DNA from: SIG607 sp045605385
Lineage (GTDB): Bacteria; Bacillota; Clostridia; Oscillospirales; Acutalibacteraceae
Direction of reading: 5' to 3'
DNA: 64,000 nt
NCBI GenBank assembly: GCA_045605385.1
Contig: JAZUPW010000012.1
Coordinates: forward strand, 256,052-320,051
The notes beneath the pieces were generated by a model that was not told where the DNA came from, did no database searches, and worked only from the letters and a program-made list of their open reading frames with translations. Below are positions 7,971 to 16,746 of the stretch, in pieces. A program made the position numbers and the translations under genes. Within the stretch, counting starts at the first letter, position 1. Every line of letters starts with the position of its first letter.

Positions 7971-10393
7971 TATTTTAACTCTACAATTGTAACGCCGTTT
8001 TCGCCTTCGCCAAATGTTCCAAGACGGTAGGATGCAACCGAATTGTGTTTTTTCAAAAATGAATGAACTCCACTTCTTAAAACTCCGGTTCCTTTTCCGT
8101 GTATAATTGCAATACTTGAAATGCCAAGTCTTAAAGATTGATCAATAAATCGGTCTAATTCCATTAAACCTTCTTCAACATTAAATCCTCTTATATCAAC
8201 TTCCATTGATGAGGCGCGTTTCATTTCAATGCTTTCAGATCGCATAGGCTTCACGTTGCGTTTTTTATTAGCGTTGTTTTGCGGCTGCTTTGTTTGAAGC
8301 CTTAGTTCTTTGATTTCGGTCCAAGTTTTAATATTGCCAATAGTAACAAGAACTTTGCTACCTTTTATTTCACTAACAGTTCCCTGCTGTTTCAGCGAAG
8401 CAATAACAACGTTATCTCCGACAACTAATTCTCGCGGCAAAACGTATGCATTGTTATCAGTTTCGTTAATTGGGTCAACAAACTTTTCTAAATTATTAAC
8501 GCTTTGCTTTGCAGCGGTTCTTGCTTCATTAAGGAGTTTAGATGCATTTTCACTTGATAGTAGTTTGCCCTTTATTTCAAGAGAATTGAGCAATTCATCA
8601 CTTCGGGATCTTGTTTGTTCAAGAATATCGGTAGCCTTGTTTTTTGCAGCGTTTATGAGTTTTTCACATTCGGCATTCGCTTTTTCAAGTTTGCTATCAA
8701 CTTCGCTTGTTTTTTTCTGTAGTTCTGTCCTTAACCTTTTTACTTCATTATGTTCTTTTTCTGCTTCCTGACGCGCCTTTTCAAGCGATGCGACTACTCG
8801 TTCAAACCGTAAATCATCTTCAGAAACAAATCCGTTCGCTTCTTCAATAATTTCTTTTGGTATTCCCAAAGTGTCAGCAATTGCAAATGCGTTTGACCTG
8901 CCGGGTACACCAACCATAAGTCTGTATGTCGGTTTTAATGTTTCAATATTAAATTCACAGCAAGCATTCTCAACACCTTCGGTATCCAAAGCGTATGTTT
9001 TTAATTCTGCATAGTGAGTTGTAGCAATTGTCTTTACGAATTTATTATGCAAATGCTGTAAAATAGCCCTTGCAAGAGCCGCGCCCTCGACAGGATCGGT
9101 TCCGCCGCCTAATTCATCTAATAAAACTAATGTAGAATCATCTGCAATCTTTATAATATCAATAATGTTCACCATATGAGAACTAAAAGTAGAAAGCGAT
9201 TGCTCAATGCTTTGCTCATCACCGATATCAACAAGAATACGGTCATATACGGCAATAGAACTGTCATCATCGGTTGGTATCATAAGTCCGCACATTGTCA
9301 TCAATGTTAAAAGTCCAACAGTTTTAAGCGTAACTGTTTTACCGCCTGTATTTGGACCTGTAATAATTAAAGAACGATATTCACCGCCCAATTCAACCGT
9401 AATTGGAACAACTGTTTTTTTATCCAATAACGGATGTCTTGCATTTTTTAAGTACGTATAGCCACTATTGTTTATTAACGGCATAGAAGCCCGCATTTTA
9501 TAAGCAAGTGATGCCTTAGCAAAAATAAGGCTAAGTTCAATTAAATTTTTATAAGAAGTAATAATAGATTGTTTAAAACTACCTGCTTCAGCGGATAGTT
9601 CAAATAATATCTTTTCGATTTCTTCTTTTTCTTTAGAACGAAGAACTCTTAAATCGTTATTAATTTCAACAACGGCAATTGGCTCAATAAATAAAGTAGA
9701 ACCCGAAGCAGAAGTATCGTGAACAATACCGCCTATTTCGGAACGGTATTCCTGCTTAACGGGAACAACAAAACGACCATCGCGTTGTGTAACTATAGCA
9801 TCTTGCAAAAATTTAGATTTAGAAGGGTTTTTTACAATTCTGTCAAGTTTATTGCGTATATCTAAAGCAGAGGCAGAAATTTTTCTGCGAATTTCCGAAA
9901 GTGTTTGTGAAGCGTTATCGGAAATTTCGTCTTCGCTTTTAACTATAAAGTGAATTTTATTTTCTAAATAACTGTTAGGTACTAAAGCACCGAAAAAATT
10001 ATCAAGAGACGTTGAATTTGCTTTACTGTTGTTAGAATACCATTCTTTAACGCCGCGTATAACACGCAATGTTTCGGCAAGTTGAAGCAGTTCTTTACAG
10101 TTCATACTGCCGCCCGCTTCACACCTTTCAAGCATAGACGCAACGTTAACTGCTCTTCCAAAGTTAGGCGAAGTTGTAACAGCACATAGGTTAAAAGCAT
10201 CGTATGTATATTTAAGTAAACTTTTCACCTCGTTAATATCAGAGGAAGGTTTTAAGGTAAGCGCTAAATCGGCAGCATCGCCAAGAGCCGCTTCATTGGA
10301 CAACATATTCAGAACTTTATCAAGTTCTAAAGTTTTAATAGTTCTAAAATTATCGTACAATCGGTTTACACCGTCCTTTTTATTCACTAACAC
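7970..10393 (-). CDS. mutS2: Endonuclease MutS2
   Basis: MutS2 acts on branched DNA and on collided ribosomes (RqcU role) in Firmicutes. The protein is about 800 residues. The ATPase Walker A GPNTGGKT is near residue 345 and Walker B LVLLDELGGGTDP near 420. A long coiled-coil (about 520-640), a KOW-like segment (VGDNVVIASLKQQGTV) and a C-terminal Smr nuclease domain (VDIRGFNVEEG through HGKGTGVLR) follow. The start is uncertain: the GTG at 10393 overlaps the end of recO by 14 bases, while a TTG at 10360 behind AAGGACGG is a good alternative. Translation is probably coupled to recO. Confidence 0.95.
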   Translation of the reverse strand: MLVNKKDGVNRLYDNFRTIKTLELDKVLNMLSNEAALGDAADLALTLKPSSDINEVKSLLKYTYDAFNLCAVTTSPNFGRAVNVASMLERCEAGGSMNCKELLQLAETLRVIRGVKEWYSNNSKANSTSLDNFFGALVPNSYLENKIHFIVKSEDEISDNASQTLSEIRRKISASALDIRNKLDRIVKNPSKSKFLQDAIVTQRDGRFVVPVKQEYRSEIGGIVHDTSASGSTLFIEPIAVVEINNDLRVLRSKEKEEIEKILFELSAEAGSFKQSIITSYKNLIELSLIFAKASLAYKMRASMPLINNSGYTYLKNARHPLLDKKTVVPITVELGGEYRSLIITGPNTGGKTVTLKTVGLLTLMTMCGLMIPTDDDSSIAVYDRILVDIGDEQSIEQSLSTFSSHMVNIIDIIKIADDSTLVLLDELGGGTDPVEGAALARAILQHLHNKFVKTIATTHYAELKTYALDTEGVENACCEFNIETLKPTYRLMVGVPGRSNAFAIADTLGIPKEIIEEANGFVSEDDLRFERVVASLEKARQEAEKEHNEVKRLRTELQKKTSEVDSKLEKANAECEKLINAAKNKATDILEQTRSRSDELLNSLEIKGKLLSSENASKLLNEARTAAKQSVNNLEKFVDPINETDNNAYVLPRELVVGDNVVIASLKQQGTVSEIKGSKVLVTIGNIKTWTEIKELRLQTKQPQNNANKKRNVKPMRSESIEMKRASSMEVDIRGFNVEEGLMELDRFIDQSLRLGISSIAIIHGKGTGVLRSGVHSFLKKHNSVASYRLGTFGEGENGVTIVELK

Positions 10394-11144
10394 TTTTAAA
10401 AAAACTTAAAGTGGAAAATTTTCTTTCACTGCATAATAATAAAAATTCTTCGGTTATATTAGAAAGAATTTTTGCCTGTTCAACAGGTATTTCAAAACTG
10501 TATAGTTTATTAAATTCAGAATAAACAATATGACGCATAGCATCTAACAATGTTCTGTTTATAGGTTTTTCATAGTTAGTAGAATTCCTACAGTTTTTGC
10601 ATAATAGTTTACCCGTTTGAACGTCGAAATACAAAATATCATCTTCATATATTGCACATTTATCACATGCTATAAGGTTCGGCATATAGCCTGAAAGCGA
10701 CGCAAAACGAAACTCGGTTAATGCCTTAATTAAATATAAATTTCGTTTTTTATTAACCAATTGGTCTAAAGAATTTAGCATTAGCCGTAAATATTCGTTA
10801 CTTTCTACTTCGGAAGGTACAAAATGAATAGCAAGTTCGCAAAAATACTGCGCAAGAGATAAAACCGATATATCTTGCCCTGCGCTAAAAAAACTGCAAA
10901 TAGAAGATGCTTCGAAAATTTTATATGTATCATTAACCTTAACCAAAGAAAAATTTGAATATGATAGCAAAGATGAAGCCGAAAACTTTTTGCTTGTAAT
11001 TTTTTTTGCTCCGGAAGAAAAAGCCTTTATAACGCCGTGTTCTTTAGTAAGCAGGGTTAAAAGTTTATCAGATTCACCTATGCTCATTTCCTTTATCACA
11101 AGTGCATCTATGCTCAGTCTTGTTTTGGTTTTTATCATTTTCAC
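10380..11144 (-). CDS. recO: DNA repair protein RecO
   Basis: RecO loads RecA on SSB-coated single-stranded DNA together with RecR. The 254-residue protein has the N-terminal OB fold (ALVIKEMSIGESDKLLTLLT...) and a C-terminal zinc finger formed by CDKC near 156 and CKNC near 179. Starts are the GTG at 11144 or the ATG six bases on, both behind AAGGAA. The first 71 bases overlap the small yqzL gene in another frame. recO lies between yqzL and mutS2 on one transcript. Confidence 0.93.
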   Translation of the reverse strand: MKMIKTKTRLSIDALVIKEMSIGESDKLLTLLTKEHGVIKAFSSGAKKITSKKFSASSLLSYSNFSLVKVNDTYKIFEASSICSFFSAGQDISVLSLAQYFCELAIHFVPSEVESNEYLRLMLNSLDQLVNKKRNLYLIKALTEFRFASLSGYMPNLIACDKCAIYEDDILYFDVQTGKLLCKNCRNSTNYEKPINRTLLDAMRHIVYSEFNKLYSFEIPVEQAKILSNITEEFLLLCSERKFSTLSFFKSVSE

Positions 11145-11229
11145 TTAATTCCTTTAATTGCTTATAATTAAGATAGTCTTCAATTTTTCCGCTTAAGGAA
11201 AACTGTTTCCAAGCATTTTCAATTTTCAA
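11074..11229 (-). CDS. yqzL: YqzL-family small protein
   Basis: A 51-residue open frame with a TTG start, preceded by AGGAG at 9 bases spacing. It reads KIENAWKQFSLSGKIEDYLNYK. This fits the YqzL family pattern (Trp, FSxSG, I-D/E-Y-L-x-Y/F-K-E), and yqzL lies between era and recO in Bacillus, the same place as here. Its last 71 bases overlap the start of recO. The function of YqzL is unknown. The family call rests on position and a short motif. Confidence 0.6.
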   Translation of the reverse strand: MKIENAWKQFSLSGKIEDYLNYKQLKELSENDKNQNKTEHRCTCDKGNEHR

Positions 11230-11232
11230 AAA

Positions 11233-11268
11233 GCAACACTCCTAACTTCTAAGAAAAGTGTTGCCTTT
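11233..11268 (-). terminator. Terminator/attenuator between era and yqzL-recO
   Basis: GCAACACT (11233-11240) pairs with AGTGTTGC (11257-11264) across 16 bases, and on the minus strand the stem is followed by TTTTT. The 3' arm contains the AGGAG ribosome binding site of yqzL, so the same hairpin could stop transcription after era and hide that site. Confidence 0.7.
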
Positions 11269-11292
11269 TAAAATTTAATTATAATAGGTAAA

Positions 11293-12213
11293 TCAATCCA
11301 AGCCGAAAGTATGAATAAGACTTTGACGATTCCGCCAATCTTCTTTAGTTTTTACCCAAATTTTGAGAGATGCTTTTGTACCGTAAAACTTTTCAATGTC
11401 TTTCCGCGCTAATGTCCCAATCCTTTTAAGCATTGCGCCGCCTTTTCCTATAATGATGCCTTTGTGAGAATCTTTTTCGGTATAAATTACAGCCTCAACC
11501 TCTAAAATAGGTTCGCCATCCTTATTATCACGTTCAAAAAAGCGTTCCAAATCAACAGCAACTCCGTGAGGAATTTCCTTATCAAGAAGCATTAATAATT
11601 TTTCTCTTATAAATTCGGCCACAATAACCTTTTCGGGTTGGTCGGTAACGTCGTCGTCGGCAAAATAATGAACTGAATCCTTAGCAAATTTTATGCATAT
11701 ATCCTTTAATATATCAGTACCGTCACCCGTTTTTGCAGAAAGCGGAATAACTTCACAGAAAGGATAATAGTTCATATACTTTTCAATTACTGCAAAAAGT
11801 TCAGATTTATCTGTAAGTAAATCAGTTTTGTTAATAACAAGAACTGTTTTTAAATTTCTCTTCTTTAACTTTTCTATAAGTTCTTTTTCGGCAGCAGGAA
11901 TTTCACCGTCATCAAGTTTAAACTTTGTTACAGCCTCAACAACAAGAACAGCGGCATCAATTTCGCTCATTCCCTCTCCTATTGCTTTAATCATACTCTG
12001 GCCAAGCAAATTCTTTGGCTTATGAAAGCCAGGTGTATCAACAAATACAACCTGAGTATTACCGCAATTCAAAACACCGTTAATTTTAGTACGGGTTGTT
12101 TGCGGCTTGTCCGATACAATAGATATTTTTTCGCCAATAAGTTTATTCATTAAAGAAGATTTACCAACGTTAGGGCGGCCAACTACCGAAATAAATGCAG
12201 ATTTAGTATTCAC
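11293..12213 (-). CDS. era: GTPase Era
   Basis: Essential GTPase that binds the 3' end of 16S rRNA during 30S maturation. The 306-residue protein has G1 GRPNVGKSS at 12-20, G3 DTPGFHKP near 60, G4 NKTD near 130 and a C-terminal KH domain with GKGGAMLKRIG near 262. The start is a GTG behind AGGATGATATT. It follows ybeY by 9 bases, the common phoH-ybeY-era order. Confidence 0.96.
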   Translation of the reverse strand: MNTKSAFISVVGRPNVGKSSLMNKLIGEKISIVSDKPQTTRTKINGVLNCGNTQVVFVDTPGFHKPKNLLGQSMIKAIGEGMSEIDAAVLVVEAVTKFKLDDGEIPAAEKELIEKLKKRNLKTVLVINKTDLLTDKSELFAVIEKYMNYYPFCEVIPLSAKTGDGTDILKDICIKFAKDSVHYFADDDVTDQPEKVIVAEFIREKLLMLLDKEIPHGVAVDLERFFERDNKDGEPILEVEAVIYTEKDSHKGIIIGKGGAMLKRIGTLARKDIEKFYGTKASLKIWVKTKEDWRNRQSLIHTFGLD

Positions 12214-12222
12214 AATATCATC

Positions 12223-12705
12223 CTACTTTACAATTGATAAACCTAACTGTTCTAAAATTGCTTCTTGTTTTTCTTGCATAACAGCTTCTTCTAAACCGCC
12301 GTTTTCATGGTCATATCCAAGCAAATGAAGCATTGAATGAACGGTTAAAAACGCAATTTCTCGCTGAACAGTATGTCCGTACAATTCCGCTTGCGAATAA
12401 GCGTGTTCAACCGAAATAACAATGTCTCCAAGCAAAGCAGCACCTGTTTGCTGATTAATATCATAATTGCCGTCAATGCCAAGCGGAAAGGATAAAACGT
12501 CGGTTGCGGAATCAATGTTACGGTGAGCGAGATTAAGTTTCTGAATCTCGTTATCATCAACAAACGTAACATCAACTTCAGCAAGTTCGGTAAATCCTTC
12601 ACTAAGTAACGTAGCATTACATGCTTTTCTTACCAAAAGACGTATTCCTGTTGGCAGTTTGATGTTTTTTTGTTTGTCAAAAATATTTACTTTAGTGCTT
12701 TTCAT
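12223..12705 (-). CDS. ybeY: Endoribonuclease YbeY
   Basis: Zinc-dependent single-strand RNase for 16S rRNA 3' processing and ribosome quality control. The catalytic HSMLHLLGYDHE (HxxxHLxGYDH) is near residue 118 of 160. The ATG at 12705, preceded by CAGGAGA, is the correct start; a 12-residue in-frame extension upstream has no ribosome binding site. It overlaps the end of phoH by 14 bases, so translation is probably coupled. Confidence 0.95.
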   Translation of the reverse strand: MKSTKVNIFDKQKNIKLPTGIRLLVRKACNATLLSEGFTELAEVDVTFVDDNEIQKLNLAHRNIDSATDVLSFPLGIDGNYDINQQTGAALLGDIVISVEHAYSQAELYGHTVQREIAFLTVHSMLHLLGYDHENGGLEEAVMQEKQEAILEQLGLSIVK

Positions 12706-13666
12706 CTTTTTTTCTCCTGTTTTCATATTTCTCATAAGCATTTATAATTTTTTGAACAAGCCGATGCCTTACAATATCTTTATCGCCAAGTTCAATAATT
12801 GAAATATCTTCAATATCTTTAAGAATTGCGGTTGCTTGCTTTAAACCCGAATTTTTTCCTGCAGGTAGGTCAATTTGGGTAATATCACCGGTTACAACGG
12901 CTTTTGAATGGAAGCCTAGACGTGTTAAAAACATTTTCATTTGTTCAGTAGTGGTGTTTTGTGCTTCATCTAAAATAATAAAACTGTCGTCTAAAGTTCT
13001 TCCGCGCATATAAGCGAGTGGAGCAACCTCTATATCACCGCGTTCCTGACATTTCTGAAAAGTTTCTGCGCCCAACATTTCAAAAAGGGCATCATACAAA
13101 GGTCTTAAATAAGGATCAACCTTTTGTTGTAAATCACCCGGCAAAAATCCAAGGCTCTCTCCTGCTTCAACAGCGGGACGGGTTAAAATAATTTTATTAA
13201 CTTCTTTGTTTCTGAAAGCCCTAACAGCCATAGCAACAGCCAAATGTGTTTTTCCGGTACCTGCAGGACCAACCCCAATTGTAATTGTATTATTGAATAT
13301 TGCTTCAATGTATTTCTTCTGCCCTAACGTTTTGGGTTTTACAGGTTTGCCACGTGAAGTAACACAAATGTAATCGGCATTGGCAATTTCGTTTATGGAT
13401 TCTTCATGATTTTCTCTTACAAGAGTAACAGCATAATCAAGAACCTGTGAAGTAACCTGTTCGCCCTTTGCAACCGAAACAAGTAAAGTTTGTAAGACAC
13501 GTTGAGCGTTAATAACGTTATCAACATCACCGTTTATTCTAATTGTGCTTCCATGCTGAGTAATGGAAACATTAAATTCTTTGTTTATCTGTTTAATGTT
13601 CTTATCGAAATCGCCAAAAAGATTAAGCAAATCTTCAATGCGTTCAACATCAATATTAACTACCAA
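12692..13666 (-). CDS. phoH: PhoH-family ATPase
   Basis: PhoH/YbeZ-like P-loop ATPase, a probable RNA helicase partner of YbeY. Of 324 residues, the N-terminal third is a KH-like segment. Walker A GPAGTGKT lies near residue 129 and Walker B FIILDEAQN near 230. The start is a TTG at 13666 directly behind AAGGAGC; an ATG further upstream would put the TATAAT-like sequence near 13697 inside the gene and lacks a ribosome binding site. It heads the phoH-ybeY-era group, after the sporulation pair yqfC-yqfD, as in Bacillus. Confidence 0.94.
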   Translation of the reverse strand: MVVNIDVERIEDLLNLFGDFDKNIKQINKEFNVSITQHGSTIRINGDVDNVINAQRVLQTLLVSVAKGEQVTSQVLDYAVTLVRENHEESINEIANADYICVTSRGKPVKPKTLGQKKYIEAIFNNTITIGVGPAGTGKTHLAVAMAVRAFRNKEVNKIILTRPAVEAGESLGFLPGDLQQKVDPYLRPLYDALFEMLGAETFQKCQERGDIEVAPLAYMRGRTLDDSFIILDEAQNTTTEQMKMFLTRLGFHSKAVVTGDITQIDLPAGKNSGLKQATAILKDIEDISIIELGDKDIVRHRLVQKIINAYEKYENRRKKDEKH

Positions 13667-13712
13667 ATTATTGCTCCTTAAGATGTTTTTATTTATTATA
13701 GCACATTTTTCT

Positions 13713-14888
13713 TTAATTTTCATCAATTATTTTAAAATATTCTTTTTTTGCTATATCAACAGTTTTTCTAATATTAAAAGTAAATAAAAATTCATCATTT
13801 GTATTTTTGTTTTTTGTGTTTAAAATTCTGTAATCTATTGCTTTTTGGTTCTTTAATTTTTCTTCTAATTCTTTTAAAGCATAATTATAAGCTTCTTCAT
13901 AATTCATTTGTTTTTGCTTGTTTTCTATATATATCGCTGAATGCTTTATAATCTTAACAGGTATTTTCTCTCCAAACAGGTGTATTTCTTTTGTAGAAAA
14001 AGTTTCATTAAAATTACCGTAAAAATCACCAAAATTCAAAGGAATATAACAATTAAAAATTTTAACAAAAAATTTGTTCTTATGTTCTACTGTACTGTTT
14101 TTATAGTTAAAGGTTTTATTAACTGTAATATTAACAGTATCGGGAACAGAAGCAAAAATTTCACCGCTGCTGTGAATAAAACTATTAACACCTTTTTCGG
14201 TTGTTATTCCCGAAACCAACACTTGCCCTTTTGTTACAGTTTGACCTATCCTTACCACGTAATTCCCTGAATGAATATTCATTTTTGTAATAATGCCGTC
14301 CGATAATGCAATAAGATTACACGGAGGATTATCAAAAGTAAGCGAATCATTAAATTCAGATATATTTACGTTTAATACACAGCCCTCAATATTTAGCGAA
14401 GCCCAAGAAATATTATCAGACGACAATATAAGTTTTTGCTTTAAAACGTCGGTGTCTATTTTTGATAATTTCATTCCCTCTGTTACATTAAGACTATACA
14501 GGGAACTAATAACTTCTTTAGAATTTATATCTTTATTACCGTTAACGTTAATTATCCATAAATGATTAGAAAAAATAAATAATAGAATAAAAAACAAAGC
14601 AATGCCAACAGCAATGCCGTATCTGTTTTTATATTTATTTAATACAAGAGGAAAACCAAATTTTGATATAATTTTAACTGTAACAAATGCCTTTCTTCTT
14701 AATTTTTTAATTTTTAATATATCATTTTTATAACATTCAACGTAAATGTATTCATTAATTTTTTTAACCTTCCAGAATTTGATTTTTTCTGCTGCCAGAA
14801 TATTTAAAAAACGTTCTGAAAACTCACCGAATATTTCAATTTGAATTGTACCGCAAAAATAATTATATAATTTAATAAACACATTCAT
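13713..14888 (-). CDS. yqfD: Sporulation protein YqfD
   Basis: Mother-cell sporulation membrane protein of the YqfD (SpoIV-associated) family. Of 391 residues, the first 90 form a basic cytosolic domain. A single transmembrane helix lies near 93-112 (YGIAVGIALFFILLFIFS), followed by a long extracytoplasmic part with the conserved GDFYGNFNETF and a C-terminal EEAYNYALKELEE segment. It overlaps yqfC by 4 bases (ATGA). The neighbours yqfC, phoH, ybeY and era match the Bacillus yqfC-yqfD-phoH order. Confidence 0.92.
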   Translation of the reverse strand: MNVFIKLYNYFCGTIQIEIFGEFSERFLNILAAEKIKFWKVKKINEYIYVECYKNDILKIKKLRRKAFVTVKIISKFGFPLVLNKYKNRYGIAVGIALFFILLFIFSNHLWIINVNGNKDINSKEVISSLYSLNVTEGMKLSKIDTDVLKQKLILSSDNISWASLNIEGCVLNVNISEFNDSLTFDNPPCNLIALSDGIITKMNIHSGNYVVRIGQTVTKGQVLVSGITTEKGVNSFIHSSGEIFASVPDTVNITVNKTFNYKNSTVEHKNKFFVKIFNCYIPLNFGDFYGNFNETFSTKEIHLFGEKIPVKIIKHSAIYIENKQKQMNYEEAYNYALKELEEKLKNQKAIDYRILNTKNKNTNDEFLFTFNIRKTVDIAKKEYFKIIDEN

Positions 14889-15151
14889 AAATTATCACCG
14901 ATAAACTCTATAGAAGTAAAAGCACCTTTAATAATAACTGTTTTATCTTCCATACTAACAATTTCTAAATCACAGCCTAATATTAATAGTTGCCCTCTTA
15001 CTAAATTAACCCTTACTACGTCAGAACTGTATTCATTAATTCCGTAACAGTCTTCAACAATAACTTTTTTGTTAGAGAATATTTGAATGAACGGACCGCT
15101 AAAATGGTCGATTTCTTCAATCAAACCGCTAATTTTTTTGCTTATATTCAT
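14885..15151 (-). CDS. yqfC: Sporulation protein YqfC
   Basis: An 88-residue member of the YabP/YqfC family, expressed in the mother cell under sigma-E in Bacillus. The family pattern is clear in the second half (VRVNLVRGQLLILGCDLEI and a terminal KGAFTSIEF). GGTGAT precedes the ATG. It overlaps yqfD and probably shares its transcript and function, which remains undefined. Confidence 0.9.
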   Translation of the reverse strand: MNISKKISGLIEEIDHFSGPFIQIFSNKKVIVEDCYGINEYSSDVVRVNLVRGQLLILGCDLEIVSMEDKTVIIKGAFTSIEFIGDNL

Positions 15152-15167
15152 TTAAAATCACCACTTA

Positions 15168-15175
15168 ATTTTATG
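15168..15175 (-). promoter_or_regulatory. Possible sigma-E -10 element for yqfC-yqfD
   Basis: CATAAAAT on the minus strand differs by one base from the sigma-E -10 consensus CATACAnT and lies 17 bases upstream of the yqfC start. The -35 region is only weakly matched, so this is a suggestion based on the known sigma-E control of yqfC. Confidence 0.3.
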
Positions 15176-15218
15176 AAAAAACAATGCATATAATTCATAC
15201 AATTAAATGGTGATATTT

Positions 15219-16220
15219 ATGAAAAAAAGTTTAAAAGTCTTCGCTTTAGCATTTCTTTTTCTTGTGCTTGTGATTTTATGTTTATATTCAAAAGAGATTT
15301 CATTATCTATAAAAAAAGGAATAACAATATGCTCGGAAGTAATTATACCTTCTTTTTTACCATGTATTATAATTTCTAATATAATAATTAGAATGAATCT
15401 GATATCTGTTTTTAATCAAAAAATAAGCATTTATTGCCTGTTTTTATTATCAACGATTTCGGGTTATCCCGTGGGAGCAATTTTGTTAAGCGAATTGGTT
15501 TTAACAAAACAAATCTCAAAAACAAAAGCCGAAAGAATTTTACCGTGTTTTATAAACACAGGACCTGCCTTTGTTATAAACGTAATTGGCATTTCACAGC
15601 TTAATAATATCAACTTAGGGGTAATTATTTATGTATGTGAAGTTCTGTCTTCATTTATAATATTTGTAATTTTAAAAGGAAATAAAATTAAATTAAACAT
15701 TAGTTACTCAACCATTAAAATAGGAGAAGAAATACATAAATCAATTTTTCAGGCATTTAATTCAGTAAAAACAATATCACTATACGTTATTGTATTTTTA
15801 GCCGCTGAACAAGTTGTTTCTATAGTTTTTGGAAACAGAGTTGCAAAAATATTTATTACGCTATGCGAAGTAACCGGCGCTGTGTTAAATTATAAAAATA
15901 TATATCTTTTAACCTTCCTTCTGAGTTTTTGCGGACTGTGTGTATATATGCAAATAGCATCAATAGTTAAATTCAAGTTTAACTTTTTAAAGGTTGTATT
16001 ATTTCGAATCTTACACGGTGTAATTGCGGTTATATTTTTAAAAACACTTCTGTTTGTGTTTAAAATTAAAACTGCAGTATTTAATAATATAGGAGATTCA
16101 ATTGAACTAAAACTGCCCAATAACTATACTTACGCTATTGCTGTTATTTTTGCGCTAATTTGCTTATTATTGTCATTAAACAGAAAAAGTAGTGGAAATT
16201 TGCCGAAAGATTTGATATAA
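15219..16220 (+). CDS. ylbJ: Sporulation integral membrane protein YlbJ
   Basis: Polytopic membrane protein of the YlbJ / nucleoside-recognition (Gate) family, needed for spore cortex in Bacillus. About eight hydrophobic segments cover the 333 residues; the family signatures STISGYPVGA (near 86) and CFINTGPAFVIN (near 112) are present. The ATG at 15219 has GGTGAT at good spacing; an in-frame ATG 12 bases upstream lacks one. It is divergent from yqfC, so sporulation genes lie on both sides of a 67-base gap. Confidence 0.88.
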   Translation: MKKSLKVFALAFLFLVLVILCLYSKEISLSIKKGITICSEVIIPSFLPCIIISNIIIRMNLISVFNQKISIYCLFLLSTISGYPVGAILLSELVLTKQISKTKAERILPCFINTGPAFVINVIGISQLNNINLGVIIYVCEVLSSFIIFVILKGNKIKLNISYSTIKIGEEIHKSIFQAFNSVKTISLYVIVFLAAEQVVSIVFGNRVAKIFITLCEVTGAVLNYKNIYLLTFLLSFCGLCVYMQIASIVKFKFNFLKVVLFRILHGVIAVIFLKTLLFVFKIKTAVFNNIGDSIELKLPNNYTYAIAVIFALICLLLSLNRKSSGNLPKDLI

Positions 16221-16251
16221 TACAAATAATAAAAGTTTTAGGGGAAACAAT

Positions 16252-16464
16252 ATGTCTAAAATATTTAACAAAAAAATATCACCCGCTTGTAAATATTGCA
16301 TTCACTCTACTCCCTTGTCCTTTACCGATGATATGGTTTGCAAGTACAAAGGAGTAACCGAAAGTAATAATTCTTGCCGTAAATACAAGTATGATCCGCT
16401 AAAAAGGCAACCAAGCACTCTTGTTTTAGAAAAAAACTATTCAAAAAGTGACTTTGAATTATAA
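16252..16464 (+). CDS. Small four-cysteine protein of unknown function
   Basis: A 70-residue basic protein with CKYC near residue 13, Cys near 30 and Cys near 42, a spacing that suggests one zinc or iron site. AGGGGAAAC precedes the ATG. It follows ylbJ by 31 bases and may be cotranscribed; a TATAAT at 16215-16220 could also give it a promoter. I recognise no named family. Confidence 0.75.
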   Translation: MSKIFNKKISPACKYCIHSTPLSFTDDMVCKYKGVTESNNSCRKYKYDPLKRQPSTLVLEKNYSKSDFEL

Positions 16465-16471
16465 TTTATGG

Positions 16472-16500
16472 TTGACAAACCTTTTTATTGTTGATATAAT
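16472..16500 (+). promoter_or_regulatory. Consensus promoter for the tRNA pair
   Basis: TTGACA (16472-16477) and TATAAT (16495-16500) with a 17-base spacer, 13 bases ahead of tRNA-His. Both hexamers are perfect, as usual for stable RNA genes. Confidence 0.88.
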
Positions 16501-16513
16501 ATTGTTTGTTCGT

Positions 16514-16591
<78 letters not shown>

Positions 16592-16596
16592 CAAAT

Positions 16597-16628
16597 AACC
16601 CTTTTGCAACTCAAAAGGGTTTCTTTTT
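16597..16628 (+). terminator. Terminator after tRNA-His
   Basis: AACCCTTTTG (16597-16606) and CAAAAGGGTT (16612-16621) form a 10-bp stem with a 5-base loop, followed by TCTTTTT. It lies only 5 bases ahead of tRNA-Gln, so some read-through is needed unless tRNA-Gln has its own promoter. Confidence 0.85.
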
Positions 16629-16633
16629 AATAT

Positions 16634-16708
16634 TGGGGTGTCGTCAAGCGGTAAGACACAGCACTTTGACTGCTGCATTCGTAGGTTCGAATCCTGCCAC
16701 CCCAGCCA
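16634..16708 (+). tRNA. tRNA-Gln (TTG)
   Basis: Acceptor TGGGGTG/CACCCCA, anticodon stem CAGCA/TGCTG with loop CTTTGAC giving anticodon TTG, T-loop TTCGAAT, and encoded CCA at 16706-16708. Confidence 0.97.
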
Positions 16709-16715
16709 GAAAAAA

Positions 16716-16741
16716 CGACTTGTTTTGACAAGTCGGTTTTT
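16716..16741 (+). terminator. Terminator after tRNA-Gln
   Basis: CGACTTGT (16716-16723) pairs with ACAAGTCG (16728-16735) around TTTG, followed by a T-tract. Confidence 0.9.
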
Positions 16742-16746
16742 CTACT

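Noticed and set aside
8310..8771. A 153-codon plus-strand frame opposite mutS2
   Set aside because: It is the complement of the MutS2 coiled-coil region, with biased composition (Ser, Leu, Phe) and no ribosome binding site. The other long antisense frames, such as 40192-40680 and 22323-22706, fail for the same reason.
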